A stretch of 64,000 bases of DNA from Sodalis sp. dw_96 (GTDB taxonomy: Bacteria > Pseudomonadota > Gammaproteobacteria > Enterobacterales > Enterobacteriaceae). How positions within the stretch are numbered: position 1 is the stretch's first letter; every line of letters starts with the position of its first letter. Shown one piece after another: positions 8,969 through 18,054 of this stretch. The DNA lies in the NCBI RefSeq assembly GCF_018449575.1, contig NZ_JAAVUT010000002.1, positions 248,001-312,000 of the forward strand, written 5' to 3'. The position numbers and the translations under genes were made by a program. The notes below the pieces were generated by a model that saw only the letters and a program-made list of their open reading frames with translations, had not been told where the DNA came from and searched no databases.

Positions 8969-9847
8969 TTACAGCAAACCGGCATCCGTTAACGCTTGTT
9001 CAACAACACGGCTATCATTCTCGGTCAGCGGCGTCATCGGCAAACGTAACGTATCGGTTGCCATTAGTCCCAATGCTTTACAGGCCCACTTAACGGGAAT
9101 TGGGTTGGATTCTATAAATAATTTCTGATGCAACGGCATCAGGCGCTGATTTAGCCGGCGCGCTTCAATAAAATTGCCCTGCGCCGCCAGTGCGCACATT
9201 TGCGCCATTTCACGCGCGGCAACGTTTGCCGTGACGGAAATAACGCCCTTGCCGCCCAGTTGCATGAAGTCCAGCCCGGTGGAATCGTCTCCGCTGAGCA
9301 GGATAAAGTCATCATCAACCAGCTCTTGGATCTGACTGACACGGTGTAAGTTCCCCGTGGCTTCTTTTACCGCGACAATATTTTTAATTTTCGACAAGCG
9401 CGCAATCGTCGGCGGCAACATATCACAACCGGTACGCGACGGCACATTATACAGGATTTGCGGCAAGTCTGTGTGTTCGGCGATCGCCTTGAAATGCTGG
9501 AACAAGCCTTCCTGGGTCGGTTTGTTGTAATAAGGCGTCACCGTCAGGCATCCCGCCACGCCGCTGTTATTAAACCGCTGCGTCAGGCAAATCGCTTCAG
9601 AGGTGGAGTTGGCGCCGGTGCCCGCGATCACCGGGATACGGCCATCGCTCAGTTCCAACGTCCGCATCACCACTTCGCCATGCTCATCATGACTGAGGGT
9701 GGATGACTCGCCGGTGGTACCGACGGAGACAATCGCCGACGTTCCGCTGGCGACATGATAATCGATTAATTTTTTTAAACTTGCCCAATCGACGGCGCCC
9801 TTGTCATCCATTGGTGTAACCAGTGCAACTATGCTTCCCGTAAACAT
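8969..9847 (-). CDS. dapA: 4-hydroxy-tetrahydrodipicolinate synthase
   Basis: DapA condenses pyruvate with aspartate semialdehyde, the first committed step to diaminopimelate and lysine. From the ATG at 9847 the protein has 292 residues, the E. coli length; a longer in-frame start at 9865 is not needed. It is a TIM barrel with [10 protein letters not shown], the catalytic tyrosine in LYNVPSRTG and the Schiff-base lysine in VAVKEATGN, followed by LLSGDDSTG. It heads the dapA-bamC operon and is divergent from gcvR. Confidence 0.97.
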   Translation of the reverse strand: MFTGSIVALVTPMDDKGAVDWASLKKLIDYHVASGTSAIVSVGTTGESSTLSHDEHGEVVMRTLELSDGRIPVIAGTGANSTSEAICLTQRFNNSGVAGCLTVTPYYNKPTQEGLFQHFKAIAEHTDLPQILYNVPSRTGCDMLPPTIARLSKIKNIVAVKEATGNLHRVSQIQELVDDDFILLSGDDSTGLDFMQLGGKGVISVTANVAAREMAQMCALAAQGNFIEARRLNQRLMPLHQKLFIESNPIPVKWACKALGLMATDTLRLPMTPLTENDSRVVEQALTDAGLL

Positions 9848-9993
9848 TGACCATCCCCTCCACAAACAGGTTATTCATGGTACTTTTGTCACCTATCCAA
9901 AAGCAAGCAAACATCGGTCATGTAAGCTCTTGGCAGCAGGTTTTTTTTAGGGTTAACATGTAAATCACATCTCGACGGACAGGAAGCGCAATT

Positions 9994-10545
9994 TTGCCGC
10001 AGCAACAACAACATTATCTGGTCATAACCGCCCTGGGCACCGATCGTCCCGGCATAGTCAATACCATCACCCGGCACGTCAGCGGTTGTGGTTGTAACAT
10101 TGAAGATAGCCGCCTTGCCATGCTGGGGGAAGAATTCACGTTGATTATGTTGTTATCCGGCAGTTGGAACGCCATTACGCTTATCGAATCCACCCTGCCC
10201 CTCAAAGGCGTCGACCTGGATTTGCTGATTGTGATGAAACGGACCGTCGCCACTGAACAAAATGAGACGCCCACCACGGTGTGGGTTAAGGTGGAAGTGC
10301 AGGATTCACCGCACCTGATTGAGCGTTTTACCGATTTATTCGACAGCCATCAGATGAATATCGCCGAGCTGGTTTCCAAAACACAGCCGGCCCAGGGCGA
10401 ACTTCCGCCGCGGCTTTATATTCAAATTACTGCCCATGGCGCGGCGGATCGGCCGGTGGGACAGATCGAAGATACGTTTCATCAACTCTGTACAGAACTG
10501 AATGCGCAAGGCAGTATTAGTATTGTGAATCATCCACAGAATTAA
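9994..10545 (+). CDS. gcvR: Glycine cleavage system regulator GcvR, TTG start
   Basis: GcvR binds GcvA and turns it from activator to repressor of gcvTHP when glycine is low. The 183-residue protein contains two ACT domains, the first starting YLVITALGTDRPGIVN and the second around SPHLIERFTDLFDSH. No ATG or GTG is available at the conserved N-terminus. A TTG at 9994, preceded by AGGAAG at good spacing, gives a protein aligning with E. coli from QHYLVITALG. It is divergent from dapA and followed 20 bp later by bcp, as in E. coli. Confidence 0.93.
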   Translation: MPQQQQHYLVITALGTDRPGIVNTITRHVSGCGCNIEDSRLAMLGEEFTLIMLLSGSWNAITLIESTLPLKGVDLDLLIVMKRTVATEQNETPTTVWVKVEVQDSPHLIERFTDLFDSHQMNIAELVSKTQPAQGELPPRLYIQITAHGAADRPVGQIEDTFHQLCTELNAQGSISIVNHPQN

Positions 10546-10565
10546 TAGATAGATGGAGTATTGCA

Positions 10566-11033
10566 ATGACGCCACTGAAAGCCGGTGATACTGCGCCGAA
10601 ATTTAGCTTGCCCGATCAGGACGGTGAACAGGTTAGCCTGACCGACTTCCAGGGACAAAAAGTATTGGTTTACTTTTATCCCAAAGCCATGACCCCTGGC
10701 TGTACCGTGCAGGCCTGCGGGCTGCGTGACAATATGGACGAACTGCATAAAGCGGGCGTTGAAGTTCTGGGTATCAGCACAGATAAACCGGAAAAATTGT
10801 CGAAATTCGTTGAAAAAGAGCTGCTGAATTTCACGCTATTGTCCGATGTCGATCACAGCGTGGCCGGAGAGTTCGGCGTGTGGGGTGAAAAGTCCTTTAT
10901 GGGTAAAACCTATGATGGCATAAATCGCATCAGTTTCTTGGTAGGACTTGACGGCAAGATTGAGAAGGTGTTCGACGACTTTAAAACCAGCAATCATCAC
11001 GATATCGTGCTGGCCTACCTCAAAGGCCTCTGA
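10566..11033 (+). CDS. bcp: Thioredoxin-dependent thiol peroxidase Bcp
   Basis: This peroxiredoxin (PrxQ/BCP type) reduces hydroperoxides with thioredoxin as electron donor. The 155 residues include the peroxidatic motif PKAMTPGCTVQACGLRDN, with both the peroxidatic cysteine and the resolving cysteine five residues later, as in E. coli Bcp. The C-terminal FDDFKTSNHHD block is also conserved. It follows gcvR by 20 bp with GGAG ahead of the ATG. Confidence 0.96.
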   Translation: MTPLKAGDTAPKFSLPDQDGEQVSLTDFQGQKVLVYFYPKAMTPGCTVQACGLRDNMDELHKAGVEVLGISTDKPEKLSKFVEKELLNFTLLSDVDHSVAGEFGVWGEKSFMGKTYDGINRISFLVGLDGKIEKVFDDFKTSNHHDIVLAYLKGL

Positions 11034-11040
11034 TTGACCC

Positions 11041-11092
11041 CGCCGGCAATGATTTCCCGGCCCGCGAACCGGGCGGAGATGATTGCCGACGT
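11041..11092. other. Nested stem-loop between bcp and bepA
   Basis: CGGCAAT (about 11044-11050) pairs with ATTGCCG (about 11082-11088), enclosing a second hairpin built on CCCGG/CCGGG. No T-run follows directly. It may terminate bcp or process its mRNA end, but this rests on base pairing alone. Confidence 0.35.
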
Positions 11093-11169
11093 GAAAAAAG
11101 CGAGAACACTTATTTGTCGTTGATGTCAAAGACTGTATCGCTACGGTTTAGGTAGAGGTTGGATTGTTT

Positions 11170-12642
11170 ATGTTCCCAAGGATGAAAAAGGGTCTTATCG
11201 CCGGCCTGCTGGCCGCCATGGCCGTGACTTATTGTCCGTCCCTCATGGCCGATGATTCGGATCAGTTGCCTGATATCGGCACCACGGCCGGCAGTACGCT
11301 GAGCATCGGCCAGGAAATGCAAATGGGGGATTTTTATGTCCGCCAGTTGCGCGGCGGTTCGCCCGTGATTAACGACCCCTTGCTCGAGGCCTATATCAAC
11401 CACTTGGGCAATATCCTGGTTGCCCATGCCCACTCGGTGAATTTCCCGTTCCATTTTTTCCTGATCCGCAACGATGAACTGAACGCCTTCGCCTTTTTCG
11501 GCGGCAATGTGGTCGTCCATTCGGCGATATTCCGTTATACCGATAACGAGAGCCAGCTGGCTTCGGTGCTGGCCCATGAAATATCCCATGTGACCCAGCG
11601 CCACCTGGCGCGCGCCATGGAAGATCAGAAGCGCAACGCGCCTCTGACCTGGGCCGGCGCGCTGGGGTCCATATTATTGACCATGGCCAATCCGCAAATG
11701 GGCATGGCGGCGCTGAGCGGCACCATCGCCGGAACGCAGCAGGGAATCATCAGCTTTACCCAGGGCAACGAGCAGGAAGCGGATCGTGTCGGCATTCAAG
11801 TATTGCAACGCTCAGGCTTTGATCCGCAGGCTATGCCTGATTTTTTGCAAAAACTGGCGGACGATACCCATTATTCCACCACCCCGCCGGAAATGCTGTT
11901 GACCCACCCCTTGCCCATGAGCCGCCTGGCGGATATCCGTAACCGGGCCAATCAAATGCGGCATGTGGTGATGGATTCGTCCCAGGATTTTTATCTGGCC
12001 AAGGCGCGTATTCTCGGCATGTACAGCACCACCAACAATGTTTTGGGCGACGATACCCTCGCCAACTGGAGAAAGGGCAATGCGCGTCAGCAAATCGCCG
12101 CGCAATACGGTGAAGCGGTGCAGTTTTTAGAGGCGAAAAAATATGATGATGCCCGCCGGACCCTGCAACCGCTGCTCAGCAAACAGCCGGCCGATATCTG
12201 GTTTGTGGATTTGATGACCGATATAGACCTGGCGCAGCAGCGCGCGCCGCAGGCCATCGCCCGGCTGGAGGCGCTGGTGAAGGTGCAGGACAATAACGCC
12301 AATCCGGTCTTGCTGCTTAATCTGGCCAACGCCTACGTGGAAGGCCATCGTAATAATGATGCCATCCACCTCCTCAACCGCTACACCTTTAATCACCCGG
12401 ACGATACCAACGGCTGGGATCTGCTGGCGCAAGCCTCCGCCGGCGCGGGATTCAGGGATCAGGAGCTGGCGGCGCGCGCGGAAAGCCTGGCGCTAACCGG
12501 CCAGTTGGATCAAGCCGTACGGGCCTTGAGCAATGCCAGCTCGCTGGTGAAATTGGGCAGTTTGCAGCAGGCGCGTTATGACGCCCGTATCGATCAATTG
12601 CGTGATTTGGAAAAGCGCTTCAAGCCTTACCAGAAATCATGA
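11170..12642 (+). CDS. bepA: Periplasmic chaperone/metalloprotease BepA (YfgC)
   Basis: BepA promotes LptD maturation and degrades stalled outer-membrane proteins. The ATG at 11170 gives 490 residues (E. coli 487). A cleavable signal peptide is followed by mature protein beginning near ADDSDQLP. The M48 zinc motif HEISH lies at about residues 137-141, and the third ligand in NEQEADRVG near 202. The C-terminal half (from about 310) carries the tetratricopeptide repeats that bind the Bam complex, with [19 protein letters not shown] visible. In E. coli yfgD (arsC) and hda follow; here the yfgD gene is absent. Confidence 0.95.
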   Translation: MFPRMKKGLIAGLLAAMAVTYCPSLMADDSDQLPDIGTTAGSTLSIGQEMQMGDFYVRQLRGGSPVINDPLLEAYINHLGNILVAHAHSVNFPFHFFLIRNDELNAFAFFGGNVVVHSAIFRYTDNESQLASVLAHEISHVTQRHLARAMEDQKRNAPLTWAGALGSILLTMANPQMGMAALSGTIAGTQQGIISFTQGNEQEADRVGIQVLQRSGFDPQAMPDFLQKLADDTHYSTTPPEMLLTHPLPMSRLADIRNRANQMRHVVMDSSQDFYLAKARILGMYSTTNNVLGDDTLANWRKGNARQQIAAQYGEAVQFLEAKKYDDARRTLQPLLSKQPADIWFVDLMTDIDLAQQRAPQAIARLEALVKVQDNNANPVLLLNLANAYVEGHRNNDAIHLLNRYTFNHPDDTNGWDLLAQASAGAGFRDQELAARAESLALTGQLDQAVRALSNASSLVKLGSLQQARYDARIDQLRDLEKRFKPYQKS

Positions 12643-12760
12643 GGACGGAACGCTCTGGGCTAGTTGACACCGTGTCGGGTGGGGACAGGATGCCGGATCG
12701 TAAACACGCATTGAAAAGATACCCGTGGCTTTCAACGGTTCGGCGACGCTGCGCATAGCC

Positions 12761-13462
12761 TTACAGGTGCAGTATCTCTTTCACAAAGGGTATGGTCAGT
12801 TTGCGCTGGGCGCTGATGGAGGCGTGATCAAGCTGATCCAGGGTTTGTGACAGGGTGCGCATGTCTCGTTCCAGCCTTTTGAGCAGAAAACGGCTGACAT
12901 CTTCCGGCAGCTCAAAACCGCGCAATTTGGCGCGCAGTTGCAAGGCGGCGCCTTTCTCCTCATCGGACAAGGGCTGCAGCCGGTAAATCTGCCCCCAATC
13001 CAGGCGCGAGGCCAGATCGGGCAAATTCAGCTTAAGCTGGCGCGGCGGGCAATTACCGCTGATAATGAGCCGGGTTCGCCCGGTTTCCTGTATCCGGTTA
13101 TAGAGATTGAAGATAGCCATTTCCCAAGGCTCGTCACCGGCGATACATTCAATATTATCAATGGTGACCAGCGCCAGTTGCTCCATGCCGTCCATCACTT
13201 CCGGTACAAACCAGGTTCGTTTATCCAGGGGCACATAGCCGGCGGCTTCGCCGCGGCTGGAAAGTTCTGCGCAGGCGGCATGCATCAAATGACTGCGCCC
13301 GCCCCCCTTACGTGACCAAAAGTACAGATAACTCCCATGCTCTTCGGTTAGCATGCCGTGCAATGCCGCCAGCAGCGACAGATTTTCGCCCGGATAAAAG
13401 CTGGCGAAAGTTTCGTCATCTGGCAGATAAAGCGGTAAAGAGAGTTGTGCCGGCGTAGTCAG
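12761..13462 (-). CDS. hda: DnaA inactivator Hda, CTG start
   Basis: Hda, with the DNA-loaded sliding clamp, stimulates hydrolysis of DnaA-bound ATP (RIDA) and prevents over-initiation of replication. Counting from ATG, GTG or TTG codons loses the N-terminus. Extending in frame gives a CTG at 13462 preceded by GAGG five bases away and reading (M)[16 protein letters not shown]. This contains the clamp-binding QLSLPL motif and totals 233 residues, the E. coli length. The E. coli gene is also known to use CTG. AAA+ features are [15 protein letters not shown] (Walker A), [13 protein letters not shown] (Walker B) and the arginine finger in [11 protein letters not shown]. Confidence 0.93.
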   Translation of the reverse strand: MTTPAQLSLPLYLPDDETFASFYPGENLSLLAALHGMLTEEHGSYLYFWSRKGGGRSHLMHAACAELSSRGEAAGYVPLDKRTWFVPEVMDGMEQLALVTIDNIECIAGDEPWEMAIFNLYNRIQETGRTRLIISGNCPPRQLKLNLPDLASRLDWGQIYRLQPLSDEEKGAALQLRAKLRGFELPEDVSRFLLKRLERDMRTLSQTLDQLDHASISAQRKLTIPFVKEILHL

Positions 13463-13754
13463 AATTACCTCAATGCATACAGGCAGGATAACATGTTTAG
13501 TTTAACATAAAATTCAAAAGGGGATAATATAGAAACAGCGGCTTGGCAAAGATGATTTATCTGATACTTAATCCGTTTTTCCATAAGCGCCGAGAAATCC
13601 GCCTTTTTTATCATAACGCTCATTAGGAACGACAAATCTCGTCTTTTTATGACAGGGCGAGGCTTATCCTAGGCACGGGATAAAACGGGAATGGGTGTTT
13701 TGAAAAAACATCCGCTACGCTATTTCGAGGAATACCGCCAGAGGGGTGACGAAC

Positions 13755-14117
13755 ATGAAATATCAGTCGTCAAAGTGCTCGGAAACCATAAACTCCATTG
13801 ATAGACAGACGATGTTGGCGGGCGCCCCGCCGCTGTTAACCGGGTTAATTATCCGGCTTGCCTACGTGAGCGGACGCAGTAAGGAAGAGGTTGCCACAAT
13901 ACTGCTTAAGCCTTATAAACAAGGGTTTATCAATATTGATGATGCAGAAAATATAATCCGGCATTTTTCGTTTCTCGAAAAAATCGCCCTGAAACTGGAT
14001 TTGATTAATTATACTATTACATTAATCGCCGCTTATATGGAAATAGAAGTGGCCTATACCAAAGGGATAGTCATGCCAAGGAATATAGTGACAAATATCA
14101 TGGAGAGCTATCATTAA
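13755..14117 (+). CDS. Hypothetical protein, 120 residues
   Basis: I do not recognise this protein. It starts at an ATG preceded by AGAGGGG; a GTG nine bases earlier is a weaker choice. It appears largely helical, with a hydrophobic LLTGLIIRLAYVSGRS segment near residues 27-42 and another around YTITLIAAYMEIEVAYTK. No signal peptide is visible. Base composition is more AT-rich than hda on one side and the metal-resistance pair on the other, suggesting acquired DNA. It stands alone, with 292 bp upstream to the hda start and 31 bp to the converging MerR gene. Confidence 0.6.
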   Translation: MKYQSSKCSETINSIDRQTMLAGAPPLLTGLIIRLAYVSGRSKEEVATILLKPYKQGFINIDDAENIIRHFSFLEKIALKLDLINYTITLIAAYMEIEVAYTKGIVMPRNIVTNIMESYH

Positions 14118-14148
14118 AGACGGATCCAATAAAAGATTGATTAAATTT

Positions 14149-14550
14149 TTATTCGATTAAGGGCAAACTTAAAGCCAACAGGATCCCGCATTCTCCCACG
14201 CTGGTCTTTTGCCCGCAGCAGCGACGCAGCTCATGAAGTTTTATTTCCAGTTCCGCCAGTGCGTTAATCCGTTCCCGTACCGCGGTTATATGCCGTTCCA
14301 ACAGCAAATCAATATCAGAGCAGGCGCGGTCGGGGTGGGTTTGCAAATCCTGCAATTGCCTGATTTCATCCAGCCGCATCCCCAGGGATCGGCAGCGCAG
14401 GACAAACCTGAGCCGGGCATCATGTTCCATTGAGTAGGTGCGATAACCCCCATCGGTCCTGGCGGGTTTGGGCAGCAGTCGTTCACGCTCGTAAAAACGA
14501 ATGGTGGCCGTATCACAGCCGGTGCGTTTTGCCAATTCGCCGATTAACAT
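14149..14550 (-). CDS. MerR-family metal-responsive regulator, CadR/PbrR type
   Basis: The 133 residues open with the MerR helix-turn-helix MLIGELAKRTGCDTATIRFY. The metal pocket cysteines fit the Cd(II)/Pb(II) branch: Cys77 (in DRACSD), Cys111/112 (RRCCGQ) and Cys121 (GECGIL), compared with Cys77, Cys112 and Cys119 of CadR. Such proteins twist an over-spaced promoter when metal binds. The gene is divergent from a cation-diffusion-facilitator gene, and the shared intergenic DNA holds a fitting promoter. Cd, Pb and Zn cannot be told apart from sequence. Confidence 0.85.
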   Translation of the reverse strand: MLIGELAKRTGCDTATIRFYERERLLPKPARTDGGYRTYSMEHDARLRFVLRCRSLGMRLDEIRQLQDLQTHPDRACSDIDLLLERHITAVRERINALAELEIKLHELRRCCGQKTSVGECGILLALSLPLIE

Positions 14551-14572
14551 ATCCGTTTACCTCGTAAAAACG

Positions 14573-14604
14573 CTGGACCTTAAAGCTGATTGAAGGTTTA
14601 GCAT
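14573..14604 (+). promoter_or_regulatory. MerR-type over-spaced promoter/operator for the CDF transporter
   Basis: A -35-like CTGGAC (14573-14578) and a -10-like TAGCAT (14599-14604) are 20 bp apart, longer than the usual 17 as in MerR-controlled promoters. The spacer contains the dyad ACCTT (14577-14581) / AAGGT (14593-14597), where the regulator would bind. Confidence 0.55.
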
Positions 14605-14657
14605 AAATATTCATGGTGCGCCAGCGGCAGTTGGAGAGTCCTTACGAGGGGGGTCTG

Positions 14658-15344
14658 ATGGCAAATTGTTGCGAAGATAAAAGTTGTGAGATTCAAGCGT
14701 TGCGTATGCGTCACGGCCGGGTGTTATGGCTGGTGTTGATGGTTAATGCCGCCATGTTCCTGGCTGAGGGCGCGGCGGGTTGGTACGCACATTCCACTTC
14801 GCTGCTGGCGGACGCGCTGGATATGCTGGGGGATGCCCTGGTTTACGGCTTCAGCCTGTTTGTGGTGGCGCGTTCGGTGCGCTGGCAGACCTCGGCGGCA
14901 GTGGTCAAGGGGGGATTTATGCTGTTTTTCGGCCTGGCGGTGCTGTGGGAAGCGACGGACAAAATCATGTTCCCGTTACGGCCCGACGCGGCCACCATGG
15001 CGCTGGTGGGAAGCGTGGCCTTGGCGGCCAATCTTTTTTGCTTTGGTTTATTGTGGCGCTATCGGGGCGATAACCTGAATATGAGTTCGACCTGGTTATG
15101 TTCGCGCAACGATCTCTTCGCCAATATGGGCGTGCTGCTGGCGGCGGGCGGTGGCTATCTGCTGGATTCCCGTTGGCCGGATATTATCGTCGGCGCCCTT
15201 ATCGCCGGTTTGTTCATCGGATCGGCGGTGAAGGTATTACGGCAGTCCCGCCAGGCTTTACGGGCCGAAGCCGCCGGTTCGTTGAGGATAAAGGCGCTGT
15301 CGCGGCCGATAAACGGTCGGTCCGCTGCTTTGCGTAAACCCTGA
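14658..15344 (+). CDS. Cation diffusion facilitator (CDF) family heavy-metal exporter
   Basis: The 228-residue product has about six membrane segments. The metal site of transmembrane helices 2 and 5 appears as SLLADALDMLGDA and CSRNDLFANMG. The N-terminus MANCCEDKSCEIQAL is cysteine-rich, typical of transporters paired with PbrR/CadR regulators. It is shorter than ZitB (about 310) because it lacks the cytoplasmic C-terminal domain. The ATG at 14658 has a GAGGGGG ribosome site. It probably exports Cd, Zn or Pb under control of the divergent MerR gene. Confidence 0.82.
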   Translation: MANCCEDKSCEIQALRMRHGRVLWLVLMVNAAMFLAEGAAGWYAHSTSLLADALDMLGDALVYGFSLFVVARSVRWQTSAAVVKGGFMLFFGLAVLWEATDKIMFPLRPDAATMALVGSVALAANLFCFGLLWRYRGDNLNMSSTWLCSRNDLFANMGVLLAAGGGYLLDSRWPDIIVGALIAGLFIGSAVKVLRQSRQALRAEAAGSLRIKALSRPINGRSAALRKP

Positions 15345-15384
15345 ATTGAATGCCGCGGTCCTACCACGCCTTAAGACGTTATCC

Positions 15385-15541
15385 GGCTCGTTGCACGCTC
15401 GGTGTACGCGGGCCTAGCGTGCCATGAGGCACTCCGGCGGGCGGAAAAACCACGCCCGCTTCGACCTCATTGGCGCGCTCTCCCTTTAACAGGCTCGTTG
15501 CACGTCCGGTGTACGCGGGCCTAGCGTGCCATGAGGCACTC
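15385..15541. repeat. ~50-bp direct repeat, two copies 107 bp apart
   Basis: Copies at 15385-15434 and 15492-15541 differ at only two or three bases. Each contains GTGCCATGAGGCAC, a small hairpin. They fill most of the gap between the CDF gene and the ~135-bp element that follows. No reading frame crosses both convincingly. Confidence 0.85.
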
Positions 15542-15554
15542 TCACGCTGTTTGG

Positions 15555-15692
15555 GCTCGGCAAATTTACACGGAGTCATTGGGACGGGGCAGGATGGCTG
15601 GAAGAGTAAACCGTCCACGCCAGGGATGGCGTGGATCGAGCCTACATGGACGTATTCACGGCGTGTTTACGATCCAGCATCCTGTCCCGGCC
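15555..15692. repeat. ~135-bp structured intergenic element, copy A
   Basis: This aligns along its length with 38199-38334. Outer arms pair (GGCAGGATGGCTGGA with TCCAGCATCCTGTCC), and inside them GTAAACC faces GTGTTTAC. A tight inner hairpin CCACGCC-AGGGAT-GGCGTGG sits at about 15614-15633. It lies in the 379-bp gene-free stretch 15345-15723, just beyond the 3' end of uraA. Confidence 0.8.
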
Positions 15693-15723
15693 GTGCACGG
15701 TTTCAGTACGGCGTTTAGCGTGC

Positions 15724-17037
15724 CTAGCGCTCCGACTTGTCCAGATTGGCGGGGTCGAGGACCGGCGTGCTGTCGGCGTCGATTATCACCTCTTCACCGC
15801 GGATAAGCGTGATCACCTTAAACAGCAGGCTCAGGCCGATACCCACCACGGTGGCCAGCGCCATACCCTTCAGTTCGGCGGCGCCGATATGTATTTTTGC
15901 GCCGCTGACGCCGATAATCAGGATGACCGAGGTCAGGATCAGATTTTGCGGCTTGTTATAATCCACTTTTGATTCAATCAATACCCGGATCCCGGAGGCG
16001 GCAATCACACCGTACAACAGCAGCGAGACGCCGCCCATCACCGGTACGGGCACCGCCTGGATCGCCGCCGCCAGCTTGCCGACGCAGGACAACAGGATGG
16101 CGAATATCGCCGCACCGCCAATCACCCAGGTACTGTAGACCTTGGTAATGGCCATCACGCCGATATTCTCGCCGTAGGTGGTATTGGGGGTAGAGCCGAA
16201 AAAGCCGGAAAGCATGGTGGAAACACCGTTGGCGAACATGGAACGGTGCAGGCCGGGATCCCGCAGCAAATCGCGCTTAACGATATTGGCGGTGACCACC
16301 AAATGGCCGACATGCTCGGCAATCACCACCAGCGCCGCCGGCAGGATGGTCAGAATAGCCACCCATTCAAAACGCGGGGTGTAGAAGGTCGGCATGGCAA
16401 ACCAGTGCGCTGCCGCCACTGATGATAAATCCACCGCGCCCATATACCAGGCCAGGGCATACCCCACCAGTACCCCGATCAGGATCGGGATAATCGCCAG
16501 GAAACCCCGGAACAGTACCGAACCCAATACCGTCACCCCCAGCGTCACCAGGGAAATGATAATGGTGGTGTGATCAACGCCGGCTCCGTCGGCGGGCAGC
16601 AGCCCGGCCATATTGGCCGCCACGCCCGCCAGCTCAAGGCCGATAACCGACACGATGGCTCCCATCGCCGCCGGCGGGAAAACCACATCAATCCAGCCGA
16701 TGCCGGCCACTTTGACAATCCATGCCACGATGCAAAACAGCGCGCCGCAGGCAATGAACCCTCCCAGGGCCGATTCATATCCCATCGGCAGCAACAGCAG
16801 TACCGGCGAAATAAAAGCAAAGCTGGACCCGAGATAGGCGGGGATTTTCCCTTTACAGATAAACAAATACAGCAGCGTGCCGATGCCGTTAAACAACAGT
16901 ACCGTGGCGGGATTGATTTTAAATAAAATCGGTACCAGCACGGTGGCGCCGAACATGGCGAACAGATGCTGTAAGCTTAATGGAATGGTTTGCAGTAACG
17001 GCGGGCGTTCATCCACTCCGATGGCGCGACGGGTCAT
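15724..17037 (-). CDS. uraA: Uracil:proton symporter UraA
   Basis: UraA imports uracil through the inner membrane. The 437 residues (E. coli 429) contain the NCS2 hallmarks: LQHLFAMFGATVLVP in transmembrane segment 1, STPNTTYGENIGVMAITKVYS in segment 10 (the conserved TTYGEN), and ILPAALVVIAEHVGHL with the substrate-binding Glu in segment 8. Fourteen membrane segments are expected. It follows upp on the same strand after a hairpin with a T-run; salvage of imported uracil by Upp explains the pairing. The C-terminal tail runs to the edge of a repeat-rich intergenic region. Confidence 0.96.
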   Translation of the reverse strand: MTRRAIGVDERPPLLQTIPLSLQHLFAMFGATVLVPILFKINPATVLLFNGIGTLLYLFICKGKIPAYLGSSFAFISPVLLLLPMGYESALGGFIACGALFCIVAWIVKVAGIGWIDVVFPPAAMGAIVSVIGLELAGVAANMAGLLPADGAGVDHTTIIISLVTLGVTVLGSVLFRGFLAIIPILIGVLVGYALAWYMGAVDLSSVAAAHWFAMPTFYTPRFEWVAILTILPAALVVIAEHVGHLVVTANIVKRDLLRDPGLHRSMFANGVSTMLSGFFGSTPNTTYGENIGVMAITKVYSTWVIGGAAIFAILLSCVGKLAAAIQAVPVPVMGGVSLLLYGVIAASGIRVLIESKVDYNKPQNLILTSVILIIGVSGAKIHIGAAELKGMALATVVGIGLSLLFKVITLIRGEEVIIDADSTPVLDPANLDKSER

Positions 17038-17058
17038 GTGAATTCCTCAATGAATAAT

Positions 17059-17087
17059 CAAAAAAAACCGACCCTTGCGGTCGGCTT
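17059..17087 (-). terminator. Terminator/attenuator between upp and uraA
   Basis: On the minus strand the stem CCGACC/GGTCGG (17068-17084) is followed by eight T residues. It lies eight bases past the upp stop and ahead of uraA, so it would reduce read-through into uraA. Confidence 0.75.
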
Positions 17088-17091
17088 GATG

Positions 17092-17718
17092 TTATTTGGT
17101 ACCGAATAACTTATCGCCCGCATCGCCAAGGCCCGGCATGATGTAACCATGCTCGTTAAGTCCCTCGTCAATGGCCGCCGTGTAGAGTTCAATATCAGGA
17201 TGAGCCGCTTCCAACGCGGCAAGACCTTCCGGCGCCGCCACCAGCACCAATACTTTTATAGCTTTGCAGCCGGCCTTTTTCAGCAGATCGATAGTGGCAA
17301 TCATCGAACCGCCGGTGGCCAGCATGGGATCCACCACCAGGGCCATGCGCTCATTAATATCCGATACCAGCTTTTGGAAATAGGGTACCGGTTTAAGGGT
17401 GGTTTCGTCGCGGTAAATGCCCACCACGCTGATACGCGCGCTGGGGACGTTTTCCAACACCCCGTCCATCATGCCGAGACCGGCGCGCAGGATAGGCACG
17501 ACGGTGATCTTTTTGCCTTTGATCTGATCAATTTCAACCGGACCGCACCAACCTTCGATGGTGACTTTCTCAGTCTCGAGATCGGCGGTTGCCACATAGG
17601 TCAGTAAACTACCCACTTCCGATGCTAATTCGCGAAAACGCTTGGTGCTGATATCATTTTCGCGCATTAAACCAAGCTTGTGTTTAACCAGCGGGTGTTT
17701 TACCTCAACGATCTTCAT
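17092..17718 (-). CDS. upp: Uracil phosphoribosyltransferase
   Basis: Upp converts uracil and PRPP to UMP. From the ATG at 17718 (an adjacent ATG at 17721 is possible) the protein has 208 residues, as in E. coli, beginning [20 protein letters not shown]. The PRPP-binding loop is [16 protein letters not shown], and the uracil-binding end is [18 protein letters not shown]. It is the first gene of upp-uraA and is divergent from purMN, as in E. coli. Confidence 0.97.
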   Translation of the reverse strand: MKIVEVKHPLVKHKLGLMRENDISTKRFRELASEVGSLLTYVATADLETEKVTIEGWCGPVEIDQIKGKKITVVPILRAGLGMMDGVLENVPSARISVVGIYRDETTLKPVPYFQKLVSDINERMALVVDPMLATGGSMIATIDLLKKAGCKAIKVLVLVAAPEGLAALEAAHPDIELYTAAIDEGLNEHGYIMPGLGDAGDKLFGTK

Positions 17719-17833
17719 CATTACTCTCCCCAAGAAGCATTGAACGGTCAAAAAAATCGCGAGATTATAACCCCTTTTTTTTGCCGCGCCCTATGAAATT
17801 AGCTGATCCCGATCAATGGATTATTAAAATTCA

Positions 17834-17936
17834 CTATACCCAATATATTTCGAGTTGCGGGATGGCGGCAAGAGCGAGGCTCATGGATGAGCCGAGTGAC
17901 AAAGCCAACGAGCCTGCAGCTTTAAAGATAACGGGA
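17834..17936. repeat. ERIC-like enterobacterial palindromic repeat, diverged copy
   Basis: It starts CTATACCCAATATATTTCGA and continues with GTTGCGGGATGGCGGCAAG, then GAGTGACAAAGCCAACG and GCCTGCAGCTTTAAA. This follows the same order of blocks as the better-kept copy at 56.9 kb in opposite halves of the palindrome. The centre is diverged. It lies between upp and the purM promoter. Confidence 0.65.
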
Positions 17937-17974
17937 ATTAGACGATCAAATCCTGATTCGTTCGACAACACCAC

Positions 17975-17990
17975 TCGCAAACGTTTGCCC
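17975..17990 (+). promoter_or_regulatory. PurR operator of purMN
   Basis: CGCAAACGTTTGC is a near-perfect match to the palindromic PurR box (ACGCAAACGTTTTCGT consensus), 65 bp ahead of the purM start. This is the same place as in E. coli. Purine-dependent repression of purMN is therefore expected. Confidence 0.85.
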
Positions 17991-18054
17991 GCGCTGTTAG
18001 AATTGCCCGCGCCCTATTTTAATCGCAACATATCATCTCCGTGGGGATCTTGCA

